Positions 33,201 through 41,461 of a stretch of 51,347 bases of DNA are shown in pieces; within the stretch, counting starts at the first letter, position 1; each line of letters begins with the position of its first letter. Below the pieces are notes generated by a model. That model had not been told where the DNA came from, ran no database searches, and saw nothing but the letters and a program-made list of their open reading frames with translations. This DNA comes from a virus: positions 1 to 51,347 of IMG/VR virus record IMGVR_UViG_3300027805_000021, one strand, 5' to 3'. The translations under genes were made by a program, and so were the position numbers.

Positions 33201-33599
33201 CCATATTGTAAAAAAGAAAAGAAAAACAATAGAGGAAATCTTATAGAAACATTAAACTATACTATAACAGCAGGAACACCAGTAGTACTTAAAACAAAAT
33301 CTATAAACGATTATAGGTTAATACCGACAGGAATAGTTAATGACACTACAAAATATACCGTAAATATTTTGGCTACCTCTATAGGGTTGGGAGAAGACTG
33401 GACACAATATTATGAATTTTATGAATACGTACCATATTGGAACGGGGGAATAATAGAAAATTTAATAGATTGGAACAGCGATCAAACTACTATTAGTAGA
33501 AATTTATCAACAAATGACGACTGGTATAAAGATGAAGGTTTGTTGGATATATTTTTCAATTATGAACTATATAAAGGATTAGGATTATTAGATGATTGA
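30225..33599 (+). CDS. Large baseplate-region protein with PKD domain and beta-propeller
   Basis: This 1124-residue protein occupies the gp7 position directly after gp6. Residues 1-85 form a PKD-like Ig domain (KWNFGDGAIIYDKTELDHYY, then AVPGKYDINLFAFTN). Residues 450-780 hold repeated blades such as GIETDKDNNLWVSYSNYLSG and EIISDKNGNAWICNNGNVWG, like NHL/SMP propellers. Near residue 970 a Cys-rich patch (ECNCGSSF, CPYCKK) precedes a C-terminal domain ending YELYKGLGLLDD. It is probably a wedge or peripheral baseplate component. T4 gp7 homology is suggested by position only. Confidence 0.6.
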   Translation: MGSLSINLNRETGYTKATTFSVSVSYAPLDELIKIKWNFGDGAIIYDKTELDHYYAVPGKYDINLFAFTNTDVLTAKRTVKVENYVKDSIYFNVIPPPSFAGHINRYPFRINITTASVGENIVDLYAQYSRSYPYQEPQNKWSFLKPQWRFLDLDGNQIWNIKTVDSPLKITADGIVDQINGTTVGVSGYADFYFVDDIYNNDLAFNGDNYTTLWATLQTSGRRVVSDSFNADLTLPGFANSTARAFAPYMVLKRFPEKLLITENGLRPHSNPRWSGSVQPVIIKAGFNDSFPDDWVDGNGILQYEPFAKYIPLEQPDIYFSAGVLNLSTNFTPTPKFQWIDDTTYKVGGYYKGSFRVDPSTPYAFSTYITAAALINTENTTASYFNPHIWLPNPNAGTVSVAQYYKNNNLDFGQIDTLNLQNAQVKTFEMPVIDTVDFETDAMALTGFHGIYSVASLPAPNYHAWLCDSEMNMLYRVSTIGEILCSVDLNQVVKTKKLGYSIPNVLSPSHISLDGERNIWVSLHDTLSVLKFNPIGDFLFATTPIKIKESLPTGVYDWFIQNSYYPTTTDDYDQRLIEPTGIETDKDNNLWVSYSNYLSGFVTKIDKNGNLLLTISSPVCSCPQEIISDKNGNAWICNNGNVWGAFGSIQKRSSTGVLLSTFNGMRSPNYLTLDMNQNLWFSYGFNKIGYINNISGTTLTYTISGTTLCLADNIYADYPKSNIAFSKYPSKMPWFNENENVDETAIEGIACDMRNYLYVINSIENMVYVFDTVEKKTIDNFYISPQGFLFFQDDQLKPTKMEYYEWNKSLQATGDWTGSRWINKYGENYLPYFTTTSKSFYITGISDKINFYDRSVYTAFKINEDFNLAENMKQFAHMPILQKSEFFFDDFLGNIFGKEPFYQDDLAVVAYEKIANYVSNSSDPDTCEIPQLYNLAQMINSESEDLQLNYPPTIKRIMGLASVNLSKLIGTECNCGSSFQRHNDCAKVDICPYCKKEKKNNRGNLIETLNYTITAGTPVVLKTKSINDYRLIPTGIVNDTTKYTVNILATSIGLGEDWTQYYEFYEYVPYWNGGIIENLIDWNSDQTTISRNLSTNDDWYKDEGLLDIFFNYELYKGLGLLDD

Positions 33600-33615
33600 T
33601 AAATTGATATTTTAA

Positions 33616-33623
33616 TCTAAATA
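33616..33623 (+). promoter_or_regulatory. Late-promoter-like element
   Basis: TCTAAATA on the plus strand ends 12 bases before the ATG at 33636, within the 36-base gap after the PKD protein. Confidence 0.4.
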
Positions 33624-33635
33624 TTACATAATAAC

Positions 33636-36600
33636 ATGGCATTTGAACAAGGATATAACGTTACAGAATATACAGGTGCTGGAAAATGGCCGCATGAAAC
33701 TTACCGAATAACACCAGTAATAGGAGATGGTGATAATTTTTTTAAGGTAGGTAGCGACGAAGAATATTATTATGCATCCGAAATATATTATTTAAATAAT
33801 CCTTCTATAAGAATTAATGAAATAGAAAATAATCATATAGCAACTAACGGTATTAATATTATTAGAAAGGTATATGCATCAATTGCAAGTGCAAATGGTC
33901 ATTTTTCTGTTGATATGTTAAATATCAGAAAAAATAGATATGGCAATTTTTGTCAATATTTTGAAATGAGAGGGGAAAGTGGCCATGTTTATAGTTTTTC
34001 ACACTATCCTGCAAAATTATTTTTAATGCCCGTTAGTGCAAATAAAATTAATACAAATACTTATATACTAACAACATCGGCTGTTATAATTTCACCACAA
34101 ACATATTTTTTTAATGAAGATGTACCAAAAGATTCTAGATATGTACCCTCTACATATTATGATTATATTTTTAATAAAAATAATAAAATTTTTTTAAATA
34201 TTAAAATAAACGCAGAACCTGTAACTTTTTTTTATGGAATATGTGCATCACAACAAATAGTTAAAAGAAAATTTTTGACATATGGAAATACGTTTGATAC
34301 AAATCCTTATTATTCATTTTTTTCTTTAAAAGATTTTACAGGAAATTATAAAATTAGACCAGATAGTTTTTATCAAGAAGGACATTATAATTATTTTGTT
34401 TGGGATACACCACCTGGTGAGGTAGTTCCAGCTTTGTATTTTCAAGATTTGATATATAAATATTATCAAAATTCAAAAGCACCATTACCATTTTCATCAT
34501 CTGTAATAATGTATTATGATCCTGTTAATGCACAAAATATACAGTCATTTTCATATATAAATAGTTCAAATAACGTAAACACATTTAATTTTTCATTTAA
34601 TTCGGTTTTAAGTTCTACTATAAATTTGGATACAGCAAATGTTAGATACAATCTAAAAAGAATTTCAAATAGCAACAATAGTTTTTCAAATGCAATAAGT
34701 GGAAAAAGTGGAACAGATTTAACATTTTCATATGTAATTGATTCTGATTTTTTTAGAAGTGGTATATCCGTTATAAATTCATTAAATTCTATATATAATC
34801 ACGGAACTCCTACTGCAACTACAAATAATATAATACAACAAGGTTTTACATCAAATACAAATCTTAATGACACAGTAACTTTCTCTACCAAATATCCACC
34901 TTATTACTATTCATATGATGTAGGAGTAACATCATCACAATTAACCAAGAAGACAGATATACATAATCTATCCTTTTATTTAAGCACATATCCAACAACA
35001 AATACACAATCTGATTATTTTTCAGCAATAACATGTGTATATTCTGATTTTAATTATTTAGCATTAAATTTAACAGATTATTGTATAGACAATGAATATA
35101 TAAAATACGAAAGTGAATCATTGGATATAAATTTATTAAATGATATAAAAATATATTATATAGAAAATGGTCAAAAAAAACTATATGATATTGTAAATTC
35201 ACCATGGGTAAAAACTAAACATGGATCTAATTTAGAAATACACAATCCGCCTACTTTTATTGGTAATCCGATATTATCCTTAAGACCTAAGCTTTCAACT
35301 ATAGCAGGGTTTAAAGATGCTAGATTTTTATCTAAATTAAAATTAAAAGGTTTATACGAATCTCCTAAATATCCATTAATAATACAAACAATAAATGAAG
35401 GTAATGATTATATCGATTTAACATCAGAAATAATGTATGGTGAAAATTCAACAGGAATAAATTTAACAGATACTAAAATATCGTGGAATGTTTCACCAAC
35501 AACACAATATACAAAAATAATATCATTGTTAAAAAATTCTAATGGGAATTATATACCTCAAAATATAATAACACCAAATACATTAATTGATTTCAATTCA
35601 ACATCATGGGCAGTTAGAGTTTCTGGATATGCTGGACAAAAAACCGACATAACATTTTTTTCTGAAAAGCAAGATGATGATGTTGTAATATCAACAGATA
35701 CATTTTTTTATGATGCATTTTCAGATAATAAATTATTAATAACGCCTATAAACAATTTAAACAATTTAAATAAAATAAGAACGATAGATTTAAAAGTAAA
35801 TTTACCATATAATGGAAGAATATTGGATTTACCAATTGATACTAATATATTTTGGGATTGGACATATGATAATGCATATACAAACAGTACACCAATAACA
35901 GCATATTATGAAAATGGAAATGTTTATACTAGATATGATAATGATAGAGCATTAAATTTAAGTGCTATAAAAATTAAAATAAATCCAGCACAGACAGAAG
36001 AACCCAAAGAAATTATTGTAAAAATTAATTGTTATACAGTAAATGGATTAAAAGATACGTATACATTTGAAGTAGATACATATCCATCAGAAAAAATAAT
36101 AAAACCAAATTTAAAAGTAGCTTATAACGATTATCCAAACACCATACTTTTAGATACGGATAAAAACGAAACAACATTAACAAGAAATAATAATTCAAAT
36201 AATGTATATAAATTAAAAACAGAATTGCCATCCAATATAATTTTTAAATCTATTACATGGAGAATAGATAAATCAAATGGAACATTTGAAGAAGTTACAA
36301 ATAATAATAAAGAATATATATATACAGCAAATGCAAATATATTAAAACATACGGTAAAATGTACATTAAATGAATGTTATAAATTACCTTGGTCAGATAA
36401 AAACTTGCATAATTTTGAAAAAACATGTGTATTATATAATCTACCAACAAATGAATTCGATAAACAATTAAAATTTATTTCATATCCAGAATATGCATGG
36501 AAAAATAGCGATCAAGTATCAATATTATCACCTTCAAATTATAATACAATAGCCGCTGGAACAACTGCATATGATTATAAAAAATCAAATACACATGTTT

Positions 36601-39365
36601 TTTATGTTTCGGCAAATGTAAATTTTGATCAATATGTTTACACACAAGGATCGAATAAACAATTATTATTAAATACAACTAATGACGGAGTAAACAAAGT
36701 AGAAATACCATATGGTTCTGAATTTATATCTTCGGTTGGAACAAAATTATATCTTTCGGCATTTAATGAATATTTTCCATCAAATACCCCACTATATTAT
36801 CAATCATTAGAAGGTGGTTCATTGGTTACAAGGAGTTATAACATAACAGCAGAATCCATACCATATAGTGTTAGTACAGCGAGTAATTTATTATTCTTTC
36901 AAAATCCAAAATTAGTGGATTATAACGGTATAACACATACATTTAGTGCTACTATTACATCTTTTGATTTAGATATTAATAGAAGTATAATAGTAAGACA
37001 AAAATTTAATACAAATCCTTTAAATACTCCAGCAAAAATACAATCTGAACAATCTACTATTACATATATACTGTCCGCACCAAAATGGATAGCAAAGAGG
37101 GAAATTCCAGCTGTTGATGGTACATATACGGTGTTTACCATAAGACCCGGTGATGATCTGTCGCCACTTAGAGTTAAAAACACAACACTTAATACTTTAT
37201 ATTTAAATGCAAGTTCAAATTTAAATATAAAAATACCAGAATCTACGTTTGATACGATAAACGTAGGAAATTTAGGTTTGCTACAAGGTGGAGATTTTTG
37301 GGATACTAAAAATATATCAATAACCCAAAGAGCAAATTGGCAAACTCTACAAGCATATACCACATCAACACAACCAGAAATATTTTTAAATACTGCTTAT
37401 ACATTATCTGGCAATCAAGTATTTGTAGAATTTAATACACCAGAATATACAAAAAATCCAATAGTTTCTTATGCAGTAAATTTTGGAGAAGGCGTTATAC
37501 AAGAAAAACCAAAAAATGAAAGATTCTATAATACATACACAACACTAGGAACTTTTTATATAACATATAGCGCAATATATAACGATAATTCTAAAAAAGT
37601 ATTCAACGAAAAAACACCATTTATTGTCAAAAAAAATTGGGATGAATATAACAAAGAAAGTATAAGAATTATAAGTGAGGCAAATTTAGAATTGCCATAT
37701 AGTTTAAATGATATTTCCATACAACCAAATGAATTTGGTGATGCGGATATTTTCAATACATGTTTAAGTAGAATTGATGACAATTTAAATTATTTAAAAA
37801 ACAATATTCAAACAATTAATAGTAATGCTCCTTCATATTACTATGGATGGATGGGTTCGAATCAAGATAATAGATCCGATGGTATAAGATGGTATACACA
37901 AAGCTATGGTTCCGAGTTTTACGAAATTCCAAACTATGCAGCATCAGAAGGAACATCATATTTCACAGACATAAAAGATATACATATAGGAAAATACATA
38001 TATGTATTGGATGATAGAAGATTCAGACTTTTTGAAAAAGATAAAAATTGTAAAGAAATAAAATTTTTAAAATCTTCTGATATGGATGAATTATTTTTTA
38101 ATCCACAATCAATTACAGTAAATGAAGATGAAACATCCATATATGTGGCAGATTCAATTAGGCATAAAATATACAGATTTGATTTTGATTTTAGTGATTT
38201 ACAAAATCCTTTATTTGGATTGGTTTTAACTGTTGGAACCTTGGGTGGACTAAATGATAATAGCAGGTTCGATTTCCCATCTGAAATATTCTTATGGAAT
38301 GATAATGTATTTGTTTTAGATTATAACAACAATTGCATAAAACAATACAGTGGATCTTTATCTTGGATACATACATACTATGATGATGTTTTAAAAGATG
38401 ATCAAATATTGAATTTTACAGTCCATGAAAGTGGATTAATATATGCAGTAACTAAAAATTTAAAAGTTCATATATTCGATGAATTTGCAAAGTCTGTATA
38501 TTCTACATTTGATGTTTCTCAAATAGGAGAATCTGAAATAGTTAAAATAGAATTTGATGAAAATGGAGAATTTTTATACGTAACAACTACAGGAAACGTT
38601 TTTAAATATTCTTCGGTTGGAGAATTTTTAACAACATTTAATTTACCAAATATAAATGGATTAAAATTTACATCATGTAAACATTCATCTAATAGAGAAT
38701 TGTATATATCAACAAATAAATCAATTTTAAAATTTCAAGATTTTGTCGAACTATTTAAAATAGGAGATGGTTTAGATTCTAAGTATTGGTCACAAGATCA
38801 AATATTATTAAAAAAAGAAGAATTTGCAACTGATATAAATTACAATTTGGCATTGAATAGAACCGCACAAAATCTAAAAACATTCAGAGACTCATTAAAT
38901 GCAAAATTTGTTTTAGTATCAGAACAAACAGCAAGAGGAACCGCTACATACTTTTCATTAATACCAATACTAAAAGAAGATAATGTTGTATTAGTTTCAG
39001 ATGTAGAAAATGAAAAATTAAAAATTGGTGTAAATGAATTTTATATTCCCGATGTAGTCAATAGAGAATTGAAAAAATTACACGATTCTCAAATAAGTTT
39101 GAGGGAAAATTTGGATGTTTCATTTACAGATAGTTCAACATCAAATTTAGATGGTGAAAAATCAAAATGTGGAGGAGATTTCTGTTGGTCTTGGAAAGCA
39201 ATGTCTTGTTATGATTTATCTTTACCCGTAATAAGACTTTGTAACATAAATCCTATAACATATGCCGAATTAATGAACACATTTCCTGTTAATTATGCAC
39301 CAACAAAACTGTGGAAAGATGCAACATCAAATTGTTGTAATGAATATACATCACCATTAACATAA
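33636..39365 (+). CDS. Giant tail/baseplate protein with beta-propeller near C-terminus
   Basis: At 1909 residues this is the largest complete protein in the window. It is Asn/Tyr/Thr-rich and mostly beta-strand, consistent with a chain of Ig-like modules, for example NFGEGVIQEKPKNERFYNTY near 1290, which looks PKD-like. Residues 1443-1700 carry NHL-type blades (YIYVLDDRRFRLFEKDKNC, IYVADSIRHKIYRFDFDF, VFVLDYNNNCIKQYSGS). The end has a Cys-rich segment (CGGDFCWSW, CYDLS, SNCCNEYTS). Its position between the wedge proteins and the fibre suggests a peripheral baseplate or fibre-attachment protein. I recognise no specific family. Confidence 0.55.
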   Translation: MAFEQGYNVTEYTGAGKWPHETYRITPVIGDGDNFFKVGSDEEYYYASEIYYLNNPSIRINEIENNHIATNGINIIRKVYASIASANGHFSVDMLNIRKNRYGNFCQYFEMRGESGHVYSFSHYPAKLFLMPVSANKINTNTYILTTSAVIISPQTYFFNEDVPKDSRYVPSTYYDYIFNKNNKIFLNIKINAEPVTFFYGICASQQIVKRKFLTYGNTFDTNPYYSFFSLKDFTGNYKIRPDSFYQEGHYNYFVWDTPPGEVVPALYFQDLIYKYYQNSKAPLPFSSSVIMYYDPVNAQNIQSFSYINSSNNVNTFNFSFNSVLSSTINLDTANVRYNLKRISNSNNSFSNAISGKSGTDLTFSYVIDSDFFRSGISVINSLNSIYNHGTPTATTNNIIQQGFTSNTNLNDTVTFSTKYPPYYYSYDVGVTSSQLTKKTDIHNLSFYLSTYPTTNTQSDYFSAITCVYSDFNYLALNLTDYCIDNEYIKYESESLDINLLNDIKIYYIENGQKKLYDIVNSPWVKTKHGSNLEIHNPPTFIGNPILSLRPKLSTIAGFKDARFLSKLKLKGLYESPKYPLIIQTINEGNDYIDLTSEIMYGENSTGINLTDTKISWNVSPTTQYTKIISLLKNSNGNYIPQNIITPNTLIDFNSTSWAVRVSGYAGQKTDITFFSEKQDDDVVISTDTFFYDAFSDNKLLITPINNLNNLNKIRTIDLKVNLPYNGRILDLPIDTNIFWDWTYDNAYTNSTPITAYYENGNVYTRYDNDRALNLSAIKIKINPAQTEEPKEIIVKINCYTVNGLKDTYTFEVDTYPSEKIIKPNLKVAYNDYPNTILLDTDKNETTLTRNNNSNNVYKLKTELPSNIIFKSITWRIDKSNGTFEEVTNNNKEYIYTANANILKHTVKCTLNECYKLPWSDKNLHNFEKTCVLYNLPTNEFDKQLKFISYPEYAWKNSDQVSILSPSNYNTIAAGTTAYDYKKSNTHVFYVSANVNFDQYVYTQGSNKQLLLNTTNDGVNKVEIPYGSEFISSVGTKLYLSAFNEYFPSNTPLYYQSLEGGSLVTRSYNITAESIPYSVSTASNLLFFQNPKLVDYNGITHTFSATITSFDLDINRSIIVRQKFNTNPLNTPAKIQSEQSTITYILSAPKWIAKREIPAVDGTYTVFTIRPGDDLSPLRVKNTTLNTLYLNASSNLNIKIPESTFDTINVGNLGLLQGGDFWDTKNISITQRANWQTLQAYTTSTQPEIFLNTAYTLSGNQVFVEFNTPEYTKNPIVSYAVNFGEGVIQEKPKNERFYNTYTTLGTFYITYSAIYNDNSKKVFNEKTPFIVKKNWDEYNKESIRIISEANLELPYSLNDISIQPNEFGDADIFNTCLSRIDDNLNYLKNNIQTINSNAPSYYYGWMGSNQDNRSDGIRWYTQSYGSEFYEIPNYAASEGTSYFTDIKDIHIGKYIYVLDDRRFRLFEKDKNCKEIKFLKSSDMDELFFNPQSITVNEDETSIYVADSIRHKIYRFDFDFSDLQNPLFGLVLTVGTLGGLNDNSRFDFPSEIFLWNDNVFVLDYNNNCIKQYSGSLSWIHTYYDDVLKDDQILNFTVHESGLIYAVTKNLKVHIFDEFAKSVYSTFDVSQIGESEIVKIEFDENGEFLYVTTTGNVFKYSSVGEFLTTFNLPNINGLKFTSCKHSSNRELYISTNKSILKFQDFVELFKIGDGLDSKYWSQDQILLKKEEFATDINYNLALNRTAQNLKTFRDSLNAKFVLVSEQTARGTATYFSLIPILKEDNVVLVSDVENEKLKIGVNEFYIPDVVNRELKKLHDSQISLRENLDVSFTDSSTSNLDGEKSKCGGDFCWSWKAMSCYDLSLPVIRLCNINPITYAELMNTFPVNYAPTKLWKDATSNCCNEYTSPLT

Positions 39366-39369
39366 GTAT
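39362..39369 (+). promoter_or_regulatory. Late-promoter-like element before the fibre gene
   Basis: ATAAGTAT begins within the preceding stop region and ends 9 bases before the fibre ATG at 39379. There is no Shine-Dalgarno. Confidence 0.45.
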
Positions 39370-39378
39370 TTAAAAAAT

Positions 39379-41457
39379 ATGAGCAATAGATTTCACTCGA
39401 AATATCACAGAAAAAACCATCACACATACGGCAATGCATCAAACCCTGAAGCATCACACGACCCTATAGCAAGCCCAGATCAACCGTTTCTTGGAGATTT
39501 TTCATTACAAGGCGCATTGTGTGCAGTTGCACCAGCAAGTGCATATGCAGGATATTTTTATTCATCAAAAACAGGTGTTCGTACTATAGGTGGAGAAATT
39601 GGTTTAGCAGCATTTAGTTTTAATACCCCACTTTCTACTGCATTTGGTAAAAACATAATGCACGGTACGGTTGGTATAAATACAAATTCTATAACCCCTA
39701 CTTATGTTTTAGATGTATTGGGAAATACAAATTTGAATGGGAATTTAAATGTGGTTGGTGATGTTGATATAGATGGTGGAGATTTAACAGCTTCTACAAC
39801 AACCTTTAATCTTGTAAATACAACAGCAACAACTATTAATTTTGGTGGAGCAGCAACAAATATAGAGATTGGTAGTACTGATATTACTAGCACCGTTAAT
39901 ATAAATGGAACAGAAGAAAGTACATCTTGTACAACTGGTGCATTAATAGTTGATGGTGGTGTTGGTATTGCAAAAAATTTAAATATATGTGGACAACTAG
40001 ATTTGAACAATGTAACCGACAGCACATCTTGTACAACTGGTGCGTTAGTAGTTGATGGTGGAGTTGGTATTGCAAAAAATTTAAATGTATGTGGTGATGT
40101 AAAAATTTCAGGAGATTTAACCGTATTGGGAGCATATACATATTTGGATACCAAAGTACAAGTTACATCTGCAATGACAATTGAAAATACCGGAACTGGT
40201 CCCGCATTAAAAGTTACTCAATCCGGATCAGAACCAATTGCTCATTTTATAGATGTAAATGGTGACGATATAGTTTTTAACGATAATGGTTTTGTTGGAA
40301 TCGGAACCATGATACCATCTCAAAAATTACATGTGAGTGATGATACAACTACCGGAGATGTTAGAATAGCTCTTGGAAAGGATATAAATAGATTAGAATT
40401 TATTAGAAATGGAGCAGCTGATAATTGGATTAGATCATTTGGTGGTTCCTTTATAATAGATCAACAGAATTGTAATCCAATAATTTTTAGAACTAATGCC
40501 ACAGAAAAGATGCATATAACGTGTGATGGAAAGGTTGGTATCGGAGAAACATCACCAGAAGGATTATTACACGTTAAAAATGGTTCAGCGGGATCAGTAA
40601 CAGCACAGGCTAATAGTGTTGGAGTATTTGAAAATAGTGGTAATTGTTATATATCATTATTATCACCAAATTCAAACTATGCTGGTGTTGTAATGGGAGG
40701 ACCAACAAATCCTTATGGTTCTTATTTAAGTTGGAATCATGATAATTTAGATTTAAAACTCGCAACAAATCATGCTAATGCGGATATACAATTTTTAGTA
40801 TCAACAGAACAAGAGGCAATGCGAATAGCCCCTTCTGGAAATGTTGGTATCGGAATTACTACACCGTCCGAAAAATTAACAGTAAATGGAAGAGTTTCGG
40901 CTACTGGATTTAGATCAAATCAAGGTGCGCCATCTAATGTTAATTCATCAACCAACGGTTATGCTTTTGGATCTGATGGTGATACTGGTTTATTTAGTCC
41001 AATAGGAACTGGGGGAGCAGAAAATGGTATAGTATCACTATTCTCCAACAATGTTGAAAAATTAAGAGCAGATGGTAATGCTGTTACAGTATTTGGTACA
41101 TTATCTGCAACGGGTTCTTTTGTAGTTAACGGAACAATAAAAAATGATCCAAATGCACCCATAACAACAACAGGAAATTATCTTGTATCACAAGATGATC
41201 ACGATAAAACAATTTTGGCAGATCATGCAACAACTACTATAAATATCCAATTACCAAGTGGTTTAAAAGCAGGAACACAAGTTTCGGTAATAAGAGTTGG
41301 TGCTGCCACTGTACAATTTGCAGCAGCAGGTTCTCCCCTTCCTACTATATTATCAACACCAAATAATGATTTTAAAAAATTGGCATTTACAAATTCAGCG
41401 GCAAGTGCATATTGGACTGGTACATCTTGGTATCTTGTAGGAGATTTGTTATCATAA
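39379..41457 (+). CDS. Long tail fibre-type structural protein
   Basis: This 692-residue protein has a basic His-rich N-terminus (NRFHSKYHRKNHHTYGN) leading to DPIASPDQPFLGDFSLQGA, probably the attachment domain. The shaft has fibre-type repeats: FVGIGTMIPSQKLHVS, KVGIGETSPEGLLHVK and NVGIGITTPSEKLTVNG, the VGIG-x-x-x-PS-x-KLHV motif of many phage fibres. Two near-identical DNA units (39922-39992 and 40024-40094, 67 of 71 bases equal) encode TTGAL(I/V)VDGGVGIAKNLN. The C-terminal 100 residues form a compact collar/tip-like domain (ILADHATTTINIQLPSGLKA). Confidence 0.75.
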   Translation: MSNRFHSKYHRKNHHTYGNASNPEASHDPIASPDQPFLGDFSLQGALCAVAPASAYAGYFYSSKTGVRTIGGEIGLAAFSFNTPLSTAFGKNIMHGTVGINTNSITPTYVLDVLGNTNLNGNLNVVGDVDIDGGDLTASTTTFNLVNTTATTINFGGAATNIEIGSTDITSTVNINGTEESTSCTTGALIVDGGVGIAKNLNICGQLDLNNVTDSTSCTTGALVVDGGVGIAKNLNVCGDVKISGDLTVLGAYTYLDTKVQVTSAMTIENTGTGPALKVTQSGSEPIAHFIDVNGDDIVFNDNGFVGIGTMIPSQKLHVSDDTTTGDVRIALGKDINRLEFIRNGAADNWIRSFGGSFIIDQQNCNPIIFRTNATEKMHITCDGKVGIGETSPEGLLHVKNGSAGSVTAQANSVGVFENSGNCYISLLSPNSNYAGVVMGGPTNPYGSYLSWNHDNLDLKLATNHANADIQFLVSTEQEAMRIAPSGNVGIGITTPSEKLTVNGRVSATGFRSNQGAPSNVNSSTNGYAFGSDGDTGLFSPIGTGGAENGIVSLFSNNVEKLRADGNAVTVFGTLSATGSFVVNGTIKNDPNAPITTTGNYLVSQDDHDKTILADHATTTINIQLPSGLKAGTQVSVIRVGAATVQFAAAGSPLPTILSTPNNDFKKLAFTNSAASAYWTGTSWYLVGDLLS
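39922..40094 (+). repeat. Tandem 102-base repeat inside the fibre gene
   Basis: Two 71-base units (39922-39992 and 40024-40094) differ at 4 positions and are offset by 102 bases, an in-frame duplication of 34 codons of fibre shaft. Confidence 0.85.
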
Positions 41458-41461
41458 TGAT

